Shown here piece by piece: positions 1 to 9,144 of a DNA stretch of 36,757 nt. The stretch is taken from contig JAPPLF010000053.1 of NCBI GenBank assembly GCA_028874215.1, forward strand, positions 1 to 36,757, given 5' to 3'. The notes beneath the pieces are model-generated. The model was not told the DNA's origin. It was given only the letters and a program-made list of their open reading frames with translations, and searched no databases. The translations under genes and the position numbers were made by a program. Position 1 is the first letter of the stretch. Every line of letters starts with the position of its first letter. The stretch is from Acidobacteriota bacterium (GTDB lineage Bacteria > Acidobacteriota > UBA6911 > RPQK01 > JAJDTT01).

Positions 1-7
1 GACCTAT

Positions 8-22
8 CTGATTTATAATCAG
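8..22 (+). promoter_or_regulatory. TATAAT box inside a short palindrome
   Basis: Positions 14-19 read TATAAT, a perfect -10 hexamer, within the palindrome CTGATT-tat-AATCAG. The matching -35 would lie before the window starts, so the promoter cannot be confirmed. It would drive the small ORF and the S8 protease gene that follow. Confidence 0.2.
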
Positions 23-96
23 TGAATTACGTCGATTCCATTCTGGAAGTTCAGGTTAACATATCTGCTAAGCGAAACGCCGGCGGAGTGAAAAAC

Positions 97-246
97 ATGA
101 CGCGAATATCGGCCGCGGCGGCAATGCCGTGGGTCTGGTCCCTGGGGGTTGCGCTCACTTGGGCCGAGGGCGACCCGTCCGGGACTCATCGGCAGAAGGC
201 CGCCGCACTCCGGAACTCGCTGGATAAGCAGGTGGACTATGCGTAA
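97..246 (+). CDS. Possible small exported peptide upstream of the protease
   Basis: This 49-residue ORF starts at an ATG with a GGAG sequence about 9 nt upstream and ends at a TAA overlapping the protease start by 8 bases. Residues 4-23 form an Ala-rich hydrophobic stretch (AAAAMPWVWSLGVALTWAEG), so a signal peptide is possible. The overlap would allow translational coupling with the protease. I recognise no family. It could equally be a spurious ORF in GC-rich leader DNA. Confidence 0.3.
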   Translation: MTRISAAAAMPWVWSLGVALTWAEGDPSGTHRQKAAALRNSLDKQVDYA

Positions 247-3200
247 GGCAGACAAGAGAACCATCGGAGTCCTGGCGGCGGTGGCTGTGGCCGCAATTCT
301 GGCGGGGCTGATCGCCTACTTCGAGAAGCCCTTCGAACGGCAAGAGGCGTCGCTGACGGGAGAAGCCATGGCGACCCGTGCCGCCATGGCCCGGATCGAA
401 GCGGAAAGCCGTGGAACCGTCCGGGAACCCGGGATTCAGGCCGCTCCCCGCATGGCCGAAGCGCCGGCCGCCGCCGAAGAGCCGGCGGAGGACACGGTTC
501 CTTCGCCGCCCGAAGGCTACTCCTTCGTCTACTACCACGGGGAGATGCCCCGGGCCCGGATCACAGCCGGCGCCGAAACCGGGGACGAGCTGTCAGGTCC
601 GGTTCCGGACTGGCTGAACGCGGCCGCTTCCATCGAAACCATCGTCGACCAGGCGTCCGCCGCCGGACGCGACTGGTCCTTCGGCTGGGTCCGGGCGGCC
701 CGGGACGCCCAACCGAACGACTTGGCGGCATCCCTGGGCGAGCTCGGCGCGACGGCCCTGGGCTCATCGGGCAACCTCGTCCGCGCCAAATTGCCTGGTG
801 AACCGGCGCTGCTGCACGAGATCGCGGCCTTGCCGGAAGTCGACGGCCTGGGAGCCGTCCCTCCGGAGCGGAAACTTCCGGAGGCGTTCGTCGGCGAATT
901 GGCGGAACTGTCCCCTTTTGATCAGGCGCCCGTCTTCATCACCCTGATGGCGGACGATCCCGACGGCCGGTGGCGGCGGGAACTCGAGGACCTGGGTGCG
1001 GTGGTGGGCCGTTTCGATCCGGACCTGCGGGCCTACGCGGCCAACGTGTCCTACGGCCAGGTGGAGGCCATCGCGGCCGCGGACTACGTGCTGGCCGTCG
1101 AGCCGGTCGGCCTCGTCCGGCCCGCCCACGACACGTCGGTTCCCGCCATGGGAGCGGACGCCCTGCGAACCTACGACGGCATCCCGGGGATTTTCTCCGG
1201 CATGGGCGGCGCTTCCGTCCCCATCGCCGTCATGGACACGGGCCTCAACATCAACCACCTGGACATCGCGTCGAACCGCGAGAGCATCTGCGGCGCCAAC
1301 TTCTCCTGGCTCTCCTTCTTTTCCCCTCCCGCCGAAGAGGCCGCGGATCTGTGGGTCGATGCAGGGCTGCACGGGACCCACGTCACCGGGACCATGATCG
1401 GCAACGGGACCGTCCAGCCCCGCTTCGCCGGCATGGCGCCCTCGGTGAGGCACATTCGTTTCGCCAGAGTGCTCGGCAGCCTTGGCTTCGGTACGGCGGA
1501 CTCGATCATTCGCGGGATGGACTTCCTGTCCGAAGCCACGGAGTGCGCCGGGCCGGGCCAGCCGCCCGAACCTCTCAAGCCCCTCATCGTCAACATGAGC
1601 CTGAGCGGTTCCTCCAGGCGTTTCGAGGGCAGAGGCTTCAGCGAACGCAAGCTGGACTCCGTCGTCTGGGGACATCGCCAACTGTACGTCGTCGCCCAGT
1701 CCAACGAGAGCATTGACGGCTTCTCCGATTTTGGAGCCGCCAAGAGCTCTCTCGCCGTGGGCGCCGCGCTGGACAGTGGCGACATCGCGTTCTTCAGCAG
1801 CCACGGGCCCACGGCGGACGGCCGCCTGGCGCCACAGGTGGCCGCTACCGGCGTCCGCGTGCACTCGGCCCTCGGCGGCGGCAGCCGCGGCGAGTATCGG
1901 GCCTCCAGCGGCACCAGCATGTCCTCCCCCACGGTGGCGGGGGTGGCCGCCCTCTTGATGGATGCGGCCCCGGAGCACCGGGAGCATCCCGCGTTGGCCC
2001 GGGCCCGGCTCATGGCCGGGGCCATCCGGCCGGACGCCTGGTTGGACGCTCCGGACGCCTTCCCCACCACCAATACCGGCGGACCGGGGCCGATGCAGGC
2101 CCAGTACGGCCTGGGCAAGGTTTCGGCCCGCACCACCGCTCTCAGCCGGGACGCGTCCGGCGGCTGGATCGGCGGCGGCGCGATTTCGGAATTGCAGGAG
2201 GGGGAGTACGCCCACCAGGACATCGAGGTGCCGGAGGGAACCAGCCGACTCGACCTGGTGATGACCTGGGACGAGCCGCCGGCGGACGCAATCGCCAGCA
2301 CCGTGTTGAACGACCTGGACCTGTGGCTGGACCGGGACGGCGATTGCGAAGAGGCCGCGTGCGGGGAGCAGTCTTCCGCGTCCCGCGTGGACAACGTGGA
2401 GTGGATCATCCTCAGGAATCCGCAGCCCGGGACGTATCGGGCGAAGGTGGTGGCGCGAAGAGTCTACACGGCGCCTCCCCGGGCGGCGCTGGCCTGGACG
2501 GTGATCCGGGGCAAGTCCACCCCGAAACTGGTGGTCGCAACCGACCGGACCCTCCTGGCGGGGAACGAGGAGCAGGAGTTGACCGTGACGGTGACCGCGG
2601 ACGAGTACGTGGCGGCCGGGACCCGGCTGCACCTGGATTGCCGGGATATCGGGGAGGCCTCGGGATGCGGACAGATCCGGATCCACTCCATGGCCGTGTC
2701 TCGTGAGGACGGCATCTGGGTCGACCTGTCGGACGAACTCGAATCCGCGGTCCAAAGACCGCAACCGGGCGAATTGGGGCTTCCACGTCCTCCCGTTTCG
2801 GCGATCCTGCCAGGTTCTCCGATCCCTCTGGGCTCGTCGATCCCGCTCGGTGAGGTCGCCGCCGGCGAGAGCCAGGAAGTCCGGTTCACGGTTTCGTCCG
2901 CCGGAAACGGGGAGCCGGCCCGCCTCTACTTCAGGGCGAGCGCCTGGAACGCCAGGGGAGCGTCCGCACCGGTGGACGTCGCACCCGGCGAAACGGCCGG
3001 TTCCCGGAAGGTCCGGCGCCCCGCCAACGACGACTTCGCCGCGGCCGCCGTCATTGAAAAAGGACGGGGTCTCCGAACCGTGGACCTGTTGCTGGCCACA
3101 CCGGAACCGGGAGAACCGCTGTTCGGCGCCCTTGAGGGCCGGCCCGCAGGTTCGGTCTGGTACCGGTGGACGGCGCCGGCAGACGGTGCGGTCCGCTTCA

Positions 3201-5791
3201 ACATCAACCCGCCGGGCGGGACCGGGGTTCAGCGCAACGATCGCGTTGACGTTTTCCGCGGCGACGCCATCTCGGGTCTGGAACGGGTCGCCTCGGATCA
3301 GTGGGGTGCGCTCTTCTTTGCCGACCAGGGAGAAACCTATCGGGTCCGCGTGAGCCACATGCGGCGGGGAACCGTCGTCGACCTCCGTTGGTCTCAGGGG
3401 AACCGCCCGGCCAACGACGACTTCGACCGGGCCGCCATGCTGGAGGGTGCCGCCGGCGCCGTTTCCGGCAGCAGCCAGGGAGCCACCCTGGAGCCGGGCG
3501 AGTGGTTCGGCGTCGACGCGGGCACCACCTGGTATCGCTGGACCGCACCCGGCGACGGCTGGTGGGGCTTCTCGAGCGGCCCGTCAAAGCGCGTGTTCGT
3601 ATTCGAGGGGGACGGCATTGCGGCCCTTCGGCTGGTCTCCCATTTGCCCCGTTCGCAGGCTTCGTTCCCCGCGGCCGCGGGCAACGAATACCGCATCGCG
3701 GTCGCCGCACCCGCCGCCGGGGCGCCCAGTGGTCCCTACGAGTTGAGATGGGAAGGACTGGTGCGGGCAGCCGTCCTCGACAACGATCAATGGATCGGCG
3801 CGATCCCCCTGGAGAGTGTCCCCTCGTCCCAATTCGTGATGGGCATCGACCCCTTGTCGACGGTGGACCCGGGCGAGCCCGTCGAGACCGGGGTGCGGAC
3901 CCGGTGGTGGGTCTGGGAAGCCCCGGAGGACGGCCGCTACACCTGGAGGCTCCAGGATTTCCTCACCTATTCGGCTTTGCGGGTGACCGTGTTCACCGGC
4001 TCATCCATGGAAAATTTGGAGCTGGTGACACAGACTCGTCCCCACGCGGCTCCTTCCGATTTCGTGTTTCAGGCCGTGGCGGGGCAGCGGTATTGGATCG
4101 CGGCCGGATTTCCGGCGCGAAGCCTGGAAGCCTACGCGCTGAGCGGCGCGTTCGCCCCGGTGATCTGGGGGCCCACTCCGGGCAACGACAACCTGGCCGG
4201 CTCGGCGCCGTTGGAGGGCGCGTCGGGATCCGTCGCCGAATCGAATCTCTTTGCCACCACCGACCGGTGGGAACGGAGTGCGCTCCTGGGCCACTCTTCC
4301 CTCTGGTGGACCTATGAAGCTCCCGCGGCGGGCTGGTATCGCTTCTGGCTGGACGATCCCTACAGTCCCAATGTGCTCGCGGTGTACCGGGACCGCGAGG
4401 ACGGCTCCGGCTCCATCGAGTTCGTCAGGAGCAGCCACCAGCCCGAGGGAGTCGAGTCCGACGCCGTGGAGGTCGTCTTCCGCGGCGAGGCGGGAAGCCG
4501 CTACACGATCCGGTTGGGAGCCCGCGGCGCCTCCATGGGCGGCGACTTCACCCTGAACTGGGAGGAGACCGATCCTCCGGTCTGGCTCAGGTACGCCGGA
4601 CGGCTGGCCGACGGCGACCGGGACGCCAACGGCGCCCCGGTGCGGCTCCGCGGGCCCGCCAGCCTGGCCCTCAACCACCGGGGCACGGCTCTGTACGCGG
4701 TGTCGAAGCTGGGGCTGCAAGTCTTCGAACGCGACTCCGGGACCGGCGGTCTGACTTCCGTCCAGCTATTGGAAGCCGACGGGTTGGAAGGCAGTTCACT
4801 GATCTGGGACCCGCATCGGGACCGGCTCTACGCCCATCGCTGCGGGAACTGGCGCAGTTTCGCGCCTCTCGATGAGACCCAAAGGGAATTCGAGGACGAG
4901 GGGACGATTCCGGTCACCGGGGATCCGCCGGACACCGGCGAGTGCGGCGCCGGCGTGTTCGGCGACGTCTTCATGGACGCCGGAGGCTCGTTCCTGAACG
5001 CGATTCTTCCCGGCTCCGGACAGTTGCAGGTCCTGGCGCTGGATACCCCGGGCGAACTGCCGCATGTCCAGACCGTGGAGGTCCGCGGACTCAGGCGTGC
5101 CTTGATCTCCAATGCCGGAAGCCACGTCTATGCGGGGACGGGCCACTCCTTGCAAGTCTTCGAACGCGACGCCGAAACGGGGATGCTCACGGACGTCACC
5201 AGGGACAGGATTCCGCTCCCGCGCCTGGAAGCGCTGGCCATCACCGGCGACGACCGGCGCCTGTTCGTCTTTCACGGCGGCGGCCAGAGCGCGACGGTCT
5301 TCGACCTGGAAGCGGACCCCACCGATCCGAGTCCGTTGGGAACGCTCGGGTCGACTTGGGACGGGCGTGGAATGGCCGGCGGCTTCGACCAGCTCCCAGG
5401 ATTTCTCCCCTTCCGGCCGGGCAGCCGGTGCGGGCTCGCCGGCGTCCGTCATGGGATCCCTGCGGTGGACGTGTTCTGTACGGACCTCGCTTACGATGTC
5501 GAGTGGCGGCCGGGACCCGATGACGCCGAAATCGGCGACGAGGAGCTCGATGAGGCCCCACCCGGTGAAGTCGTCCTGACCGACTACGTGTCGATCAGCC
5601 AACCGGACCGTTTCAACAATCCGGTCCCCGAATTCGGCGAGGTCCGGAGTCTCGCGGCCAGTCCCGACGGCAGGCACGCCTACGTCGACACGGCGGATGA
5701 AGGCATCGTGATCTTCGAGCGGGTTGGAGCCGGAGCCGGCGAGGCCGGGTCGGAAGACGGCGCCTACACCAGTAACGTCATTGGGGAGTAG
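239..5791 (+). CDS. Very large S8 (subtilisin-like) serine protease with PPC-like repeats and C-terminal propeller
   Basis: This 1850-residue protein begins at the ATG that places a basic stretch before one hydrophobic segment (residues about 9-27, TIGVLAAVAVAAILAGLIAYF), a signal peptide or anchor. An upstream in-frame ATG at 149 would only add non-conserved sequence. The subtilase core is complete: Asp333 in AVMDTGLN, His378 in LHGTHVTG, oxyanion Asn489 in AQSNES and Ser560 in SGTSMSSP. A jelly-roll-like region follows. Next come four repeats starting near residues 928, 1058, 1180 and 1316 with PANDDF or GND signatures and WYRWTAP-type motifs, resembling pre-peptidase C-terminal (PPC) domains. 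Residues from about 1450 to 1840 look like a lactonase-type beta-propeller (ALNHRGTALYAVS, SPDGRHAYV). A secreted or surface-attached protease is well supported; export by the nearby T2SS is inference. Confidence 0.9.
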   Translation: MRKADKRTIGVLAAVAVAAILAGLIAYFEKPFERQEASLTGEAMATRAAMARIEAESRGTVREPGIQAAPRMAEAPAAAEEPAEDTVPSPPEGYSFVYYHGEMPRARITAGAETGDELSGPVPDWLNAAASIETIVDQASAAGRDWSFGWVRAARDAQPNDLAASLGELGATALGSSGNLVRAKLPGEPALLHEIAALPEVDGLGAVPPERKLPEAFVGELAELSPFDQAPVFITLMADDPDGRWRRELEDLGAVVGRFDPDLRAYAANVSYGQVEAIAAADYVLAVEPVGLVRPAHDTSVPAMGADALRTYDGIPGIFSGMGGASVPIAVMDTGLNINHLDIASNRESICGANFSWLSFFSPPAEEAADLWVDAGLHGTHVTGTMIGNGTVQPRFAGMAPSVRHIRFARVLGSLGFGTADSIIRGMDFLSEATECAGPGQPPEPLKPLIVNMSLSGSSRRFEGRGFSERKLDSVVWGHRQLYVVAQSNESIDGFSDFGAAKSSLAVGAALDSGDIAFFSSHGPTADGRLAPQVAATGVRVHSALGGGSRGEYRASSGTSMSSPTVAGVAALLMDAAPEHREHPALARARLMAGAIRPDAWLDAPDAFPTTNTGGPGPMQAQYGLGKVSARTTALSRDASGGWIGGGAISELQEGEYAHQDIEVPEGTSRLDLVMTWDEPPADAIASTVLNDLDLWLDRDGDCEEAACGEQSSASRVDNVEWIILRNPQPGTYRAKVVARRVYTAPPRAALAWTVIRGKSTPKLVVATDRTLLAGNEEQELTVTVTADEYVAAGTRLHLDCRDIGEASGCGQIRIHSMAVSREDGIWVDLSDELESAVQRPQPGELGLPRPPVSAILPGSPIPLGSSIPLGEVAAGESQEVRFTVSSAGNGEPARLYFRASAWNARGASAPVDVAPGETAGSRKVRRPANDDFAAAAVIEKGRGLRTVDLLLATPEPGEPLFGALEGRPAGSVWYRWTAPADGAVRFNINPPGGTGVQRNDRVDVFRGDAISGLERVASDQWGALFFADQGETYRVRVSHMRRGTVVDLRWSQGNRPANDDFDRAAMLEGAAGAVSGSSQGATLEPGEWFGVDAGTTWYRWTAPGDGWWGFSSGPSKRVFVFEGDGIAALRLVSHLPRSQASFPAAAGNEYRIAVAAPAAGAPSGPYELRWEGLVRAAVLDNDQWIGAIPLESVPSSQFVMGIDPLSTVDPGEPVETGVRTRWWVWEAPEDGRYTWRLQDFLTYSALRVTVFTGSSMENLELVTQTRPHAAPSDFVFQAVAGQRYWIAAGFPARSLEAYALSGAFAPVIWGPTPGNDNLAGSAPLEGASGSVAESNLFATTDRWERSALLGHSSLWWTYEAPAAGWYRFWLDDPYSPNVLAVYRDREDGSGSIEFVRSSHQPEGVESDAVEVVFRGEAGSRYTIRLGARGASMGGDFTLNWEETDPPVWLRYAGRLADGDRDANGAPVRLRGPASLALNHRGTALYAVSKLGLQVFERDSGTGGLTSVQLLEADGLEGSSLIWDPHRDRLYAHRCGNWRSFAPLDETQREFEDEGTIPVTGDPPDTGECGAGVFGDVFMDAGGSFLNAILPGSGQLQVLALDTPGELPHVQTVEVRGLRRALISNAGSHVYAGTGHSLQVFERDAETGMLTDVTRDRIPLPRLEALAITGDDRRLFVFHGGGQSATVFDLEADPTDPSPLGTLGSTWDGRGMAGGFDQLPGFLPFRPGSRCGLAGVRHGIPAVDVFCTDLAYDVEWRPGPDDAEIGDEELDEAPPGEVVLTDYVSISQPDRFNNPVPEFGEVRSLAASPDGRHAYVDTADEGIVIFERVGAGAGEAGSEDGAYTSNVIGE

Positions 5792-5792
5792 G

Positions 5793-5862
5793 AGGGGAGT
5801 TCCAATCGCCCGGTTTCCTTCGTTCGCCGATGTCCAAAGAATCGGCGGTCAGGAAACCGCCG
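5793..5862 (-). repeat. REP pair: decayed B (+) and A (-) hairpins
   Basis: Positions 5843-5862 form an A-class hairpin read on the - strand (CGGCGGT, loop CAGGAA, ACCGCCG). Positions ~5793-5811 hold a worn B-class element that keeps only its right arm, AATCGCCC. The pair sits directly after the protease stop. Its geometry (51 nt between element starts on the - strand) matches the intact pairs elsewhere. Confidence 0.8.
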
Positions 5863-6000
5863 TTCCGCCATCTTGACTTTCCGGAAGGGCCCAAATTAGA
5901 ATCCGGCCCTGGAGTCTTGGCCGGCGCCTGTTGGCTGATGGGGCGCCCCGGAGCGAAAAACGGCGGCCGGACTCCTCCTCATCGATCAAAGCAGACGACA

Positions 6001-6879
6001 GTGTTCAAAGCCGGCGACACTTACACGCTGATCATTGCTCATTCCGGGAGGGAGGGCGCCAGGAAGTATTCCGTCTCCGTGGCCCTGACCACCGTGATCG
6101 GTCTGCTCGGCGGCGTCCTGTTTCTCTCCTTCATGTTCTCCACGCTCCACTACTGGTGGATGGCGGAACGGACCGTCCACGTGTTCGATCTCGAGTCGGA
6201 GGTCGCCCGCATGCGGCAGGAAAATGCGGGTCTGAGAGCCGTCTCCGGAAAGTTGACCGACAAGATCTCCTCGCTGGAGGTGACCGCCACCCGGCTCAAG
6301 TTTCTCTCCGAGACCGATGACGACGGCCTGGGCGGCGCCGGTGGTCCCACGAAAGTGGCCCGCCCACTCCTGACCCTGGATCATGGAGACCTCTTGAAGC
6401 GTTTCCGGACCCTGGACGGGCGGCGGATGACTCTGGAGAGCGAGTTGCGCCGGCTGCAGGACTACTACACGACTCGCAGCATCCTTCAGTCCGCCCTGCC
6501 CACGCTGATGCCGGTGCGGGGGTATCCGTCGGGCGCATACGGCTACCGGAACGACCCCTTCACCGGAAAGAGGGAATTCCATCCCGGAGTCGACATTTCG
6601 GCTCCCCGCGGCGCCAAGGTCGTGGCCACCAGCGACGGCGAGGTGACCCAAGCCGGTTGGCACCACGGGTACGGCCGGTTGGTCACGCTCCGCCACCGTT
6701 TCGGCATCGTGACTCGCTATGGCCATCTGGCCGAGACCAATGTCAAGGTCGGGCAGAAGGTCCAGCGGGGCGACATCGTCGGATACGTCGGTTCCACGGG
6801 CCGCACCACCGGCGTGCATCTCCACTACGAAATCCAGTTGGGCGGCCGCCCGCTGAATCCTGTCCGGTTTTTTCGGTAG
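6001..6879 (+). CDS. Membrane-anchored M23 family metallopeptidase (murein endopeptidase-like)
   Basis: The protein is predicted to cut peptide cross-links in peptidoglycan from the periplasmic face. I chose the GTG at 6001 (292 residues) because it gives VFKAGDTYTLIIAHS followed by one transmembrane segment (residues about 25-45), as in MepM-like proteins. The in-frame ATG at 5830 would translate the REP hairpin into the N-terminus, and ATG 5938 is another option. A coiled coil lies at residues about 55-100 (DLESEVARMRQENAGLRAV). The M23 domain has FHPGVDIS with the zinc-binding His and Asp, and the HLHYEI motif near the end. A REP pair separates it from the protease upstream, so co-transcription is uncertain. 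Some M23 proteins instead activate amidases. Confidence 0.85.
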   Translation: MFKAGDTYTLIIAHSGREGARKYSVSVALTTVIGLLGGVLFLSFMFSTLHYWWMAERTVHVFDLESEVARMRQENAGLRAVSGKLTDKISSLEVTATRLKFLSETDDDGLGGAGGPTKVARPLLTLDHGDLLKRFRTLDGRRMTLESELRRLQDYYTTRSILQSALPTLMPVRGYPSGAYGYRNDPFTGKREFHPGVDISAPRGAKVVATSDGEVTQAGWHHGYGRLVTLRHRFGIVTRYGHLAETNVKVGQKVQRGDIVGYVGSTGRTTGVHLHYEIQLGGRPLNPVRFFR

Positions 6880-6887
6880 TCGAAGGA

Positions 6888-6960
6888 GGGGCGGTTTTCA
6901 ATCGGCCTTTCTTGCGTCGCTACGGTGAAATGCGGAAGATCGGCGGTTGGGAAACCGCCG
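6888..6960 (-). repeat. REP pair: degenerate B (+) and perfect A (-)
   Basis: Positions 6941-6960 are a perfect A hairpin in - orientation (CGGCGGTT, loop GGGA, AACCGCCG). A worn B element (GGGCGGTTTTCAATCGGCC) starts at 6888. Read on the - strand, the two starts are 53 nt apart, the same distance as in intact composite elements elsewhere. Confidence 0.85.
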
Positions 6961-7310
6961 CCCCTCCCCCCCCCACAGAGGACGGGTGAGGCCGCCGGGT
7001 TCCCACCCTGATTCTGCGAAGCACATGTACTTCCGGCGACCTCACCCGATCCAGTCGAAGACGGAGTCTCGGGTCCTTTTCCCAAAGCAACTTCGGGGCC
7101 AAACCCGGTCCGGGAGGCGCGAGCCATCCATCAGATCCGGCCTTTGCTGGTAAACTGGCGGAAGGTTGCTGCGGCCGGAACGTGACTCCGGACCGGGAGT
7201 TGTTCCCTGGCCGGGGGCTCGTTCCAATAAATGTCTTTTTGCGGCGAAGACATCGACCGGCCCTTGGAAAATCAGACCGAAATCGACTTTTCTTTAGACT
7301 TTCAGACGGC
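6961..7310. other. 350-bp intergenic region with one long inverted repeat
   Basis: No credible gene is present. CGGGTGAGG at 6983-6991 is the exact inverse of CCTCACCCG at 7040-7048. A smaller GGGT/ACCC hairpin lies inside, so the stretch could form a branched stem. The remainder, up to the sigma-factor start, must hold that gene's promoter. I could not identify a convincing -35/-10 pair. Confidence 0.45.
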
Positions 7311-7889
7311 ATGGAGCATCCTCATCAAACAGGCAGGAGGATGAGTTTCAGCGACGAGAACTTGCTCCGATTGGCATTGGCCGGCGACGGCGGCTGTTTC
7401 GGCGAATTGGTGACCCGGTGGGAACGGAGGATCTACGGCTTCATCTTCCGCTACGTCGGCGATCGTGAGGAAGCCCGCGATCTGACCCAGGAGACCTTCG
7501 CCAAGGCGTACAAGAACCTGGGACGCCTGTCCGATCCCAGGAAATTTTCCTCCTGGCTCTACAAGATCGCCCTCAACGAGTGCCGGATGCGTTTCCGGCG
7601 GCGCCGTTGGGATACCGTGCCTCTGCCGGAGTCGGTCGAGGCGACTCTGGAAAAAGCCGACGAGCCGACGCCCGAGCAGGCTCTGGCCTCCAAGGAGAGG
7701 GTTCAACTGCTGCGGGAAACGCTGTTGAAGCTGCCCGAGGAACAGAAGACGGTCATCTTGATGAAGGAATACCAGGGCCTGAAGTTTCGCGAGATCGCTC
7801 AGATCCTGGGTCTGCCCCTTTCCACCGTGAAATCACGCATGTATTTGGGATTGAAGACGTTGAGAAGATTGATGGAGAAGAGACTATGA
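7311..7889 (+). CDS. ECF-type RNA polymerase sigma factor
   Basis: This 192-residue sigma-70 family regulator has region 2 (FGELVTRWERRIYGFIFRYV, DLTQETFAKAYKN, FSSWLYKIALNECRM) and region 4 (LLKLPEEQKTVILMKEYQGL, FREIAQILGLPLSTVKSRMY), typical of ECF factors. Two starts are possible: the ATG at 7311, or the ATG at 7341 that directly abuts an AGGAGG (zero spacing). I favour 7311, with moderate certainty. The stop overlaps the following anti-sigma gene (ATGA), so the two are translationally coupled. Its regulon may include the adjacent secretion locus, but no promoter motif proves it. Confidence 0.92.
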   Translation: MEHPHQTGRRMSFSDENLLRLALAGDGGCFGELVTRWERRIYGFIFRYVGDREEARDLTQETFAKAYKNLGRLSDPRKFSSWLYKIALNECRMRFRRRRWDTVPLPESVEATLEKADEPTPEQALASKERVQLLRETLLKLPEEQKTVILMKEYQGLKFREIAQILGLPLSTVKSRMYLGLKTLRRLMEKRL

Positions 7890-8446
7890 ACTGCACGACC
7901 ATGCACGAGCGGATGATGGACGTCCTCTACGGAGAGGAGCTGGACCCCGGTCGCTGCCTGGAGTTCTTCCGCCACTTGGAGAGTTGCCCCGATTGCAAGG
8001 CCGAATACCTGGAGCTGGTGGAGACCCGTTCGCTGCTGGCCCAGTGGGACCTGGGGCAGGCGGTTCCCGAGGTCCGCGCCGGCGCCGGCGGCAAGGTCAG
8101 CCTCTTTCTCCGCAGAATCGACCGCAGTCCGGCCTGGAGAGCCGTCTACAAGGCGGCGGCGTGCATCCTGATTCTCCTGGGGATGACGGTCATCGCCCGG
8201 GATCTGGGCTGGATGGAGCGGGCCGTCCTGGAGGTGAGCCGCCAGGAACTGGAGACCACCATCAACGACGTGGTGGTCGCCCGCCAGGAGGAGGAGCGGC
8301 GGATCATCGGCCAGTACGTGATCCAGGTGCGCGACGACCTGGAGCGGGACATCGGCCAGGTCCATCGGTATCTGCAGGTCCTGGACTTGCAGCAGAGGGA
8401 TGCACAGGAGGACTACCGGGCCGTGCGCGCCCTGATCACGCGCTGA
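7886..8446 (+). CDS. Membrane-anchored zinc-finger anti-sigma factor
   Basis: This 186-residue protein has the anti-sigma zinc-binding signature HxxxCxxC (His30, Cys34, Cys37 in RHLESCPDC). It then has a single transmembrane helix (residues about 91-107, ACILILLGMTVIA) and a charged C-terminal part rich in heptads (EEERRIIGQYVIQVRDDL), probably a periplasmic coiled coil. This zf-HC2 arrangement normally holds an ECF sigma factor inactive at the membrane until an envelope signal arrives. The ATG overlaps the sigma-factor stop. Confidence 0.88.
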   Translation: MNCTTMHERMMDVLYGEELDPGRCLEFFRHLESCPDCKAEYLELVETRSLLAQWDLGQAVPEVRAGAGGKVSLFLRRIDRSPAWRAVYKAAACILILLGMTVIARDLGWMERAVLEVSRQELETTINDVVVARQEEERRIIGQYVIQVRDDLERDIGQVHRYLQVLDLQQRDAQEDYRAVRALITR

Positions 8447-8455
8447 CCGGCCAGG

Positions 8456-8500
8456 TGTCCGAGGTGTCCGGAAACGGGACAGACTGTCCGCTATCGGACA
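8456..8500. promoter_or_regulatory. Tandem TGTCC/GGACA dyads, probable operator or enhancer
   Basis: Two inverted repeats stand exactly 20 bp apart: TGTCCGGAAACGGGACA at 8465-8481 and TGTCCGCTATCGGACA at 8485-8500. A further half site, TGTCC, lies at 8456-8460. They fall just after the anti-sigma stop and before the next gene. The helical phasing and symmetry point to a dimeric DNA-binding protein. I found no -24/-12 sigma-54 promoter after them. Confidence 0.6.
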
Positions 8501-8581
8501 CTTCCGGGGCAAAGAGGAATGAGGAAAGGGCAAAGAGTGAAGGAACCGCGGTATTTCACGCGCAAAGGGGGGTCGAAGGTG

Positions 8582-9130
8582 ATGTGGTACATTGGACTGG
8601 CCGTGCTTGCGGGCTGGTTGTCCGGCGTGAACGGACTCGCCCAGCAGCATCTCAACCTGGAGCGGTTGAAACAGGATACCGAGATCTTCGAACGCATCGT
8701 CCACGAAGTGCTCAAGCAGAACTTCTCCGATCCGTTCGCCATTACGAGTGAGCCCCGGGGAGCCTATCTGCAGGGCTACGGGATGCTCTTCTCCTTCCAG
8801 ATCAACGTCAATCGCAGGACCATTCGGACTCCGTTCGGCGAGGTTCGGGACCCGCGGCCGGTTTCGAGCCGCACCACCGAGGAGCACATGCGCGTGATCC
8901 GGACGACCCTCATCGACGCCTTGATCGAGTACGGCGACAGCATCAAGCAACTGGGGGGCCACGACCGCATCTCCATCGCCGCCTACGTCGACGACCGGAA
9001 CGAGCTGGATGCCCGGAAGAGCCGGAAGACCCTGGTCCTGACCGCCTCCAAGGACGACGTGGACCTGGTGGCCATGGAGAAGATCTCCGCCGAGAACTTC
9101 AAGGACCGGATCGACGTCATGGAGTACTGA
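8582..9130 (+). CDS. Exported protein of unknown function between the sigma cassette and the T2SS
   Basis: This protein has 182 residues if it starts at ATG 8582, which gives a signal peptide (MWYIGLAVLAGWLSGVNGLAQ). ATG 8519 would add 21 basic residues. The mature part is mixed alpha/beta, with a motif-like HMRVIRTTLIDALIEYGDSIKQLGG and RISIAAYV. I do not recognise a family. It ends 14 bases before gspE and probably belongs to the same operon, so an accessory role in secretion or signalling is possible but unproven. Confidence 0.7.
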   Translation: MWYIGLAVLAGWLSGVNGLAQQHLNLERLKQDTEIFERIVHEVLKQNFSDPFAITSEPRGAYLQGYGMLFSFQINVNRRTIRTPFGEVRDPRPVSSRTTEEHMRVIRTTLIDALIEYGDSIKQLGGHDRISIAAYVDDRNELDARKSRKTLVLTASKDDVDLVAMEKISAENFKDRIDVMEY

Positions 9131-9144
9131 TTTCGAGATTTCCC

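Noticed and set aside
764-3358. 864-residue open frame on the - strand
   Set aside because: It is antisense to the S8 protease, whose catalytic motifs are all in the + frame. Long shadow frames are common in DNA of this GC content.
7177-7200. GGAAC as an ECF-type -35 upstream of the sigma gene
   Set aside because: No matching -10 element at the usual spacing could be read, and GGAAC is frequent in this DNA.
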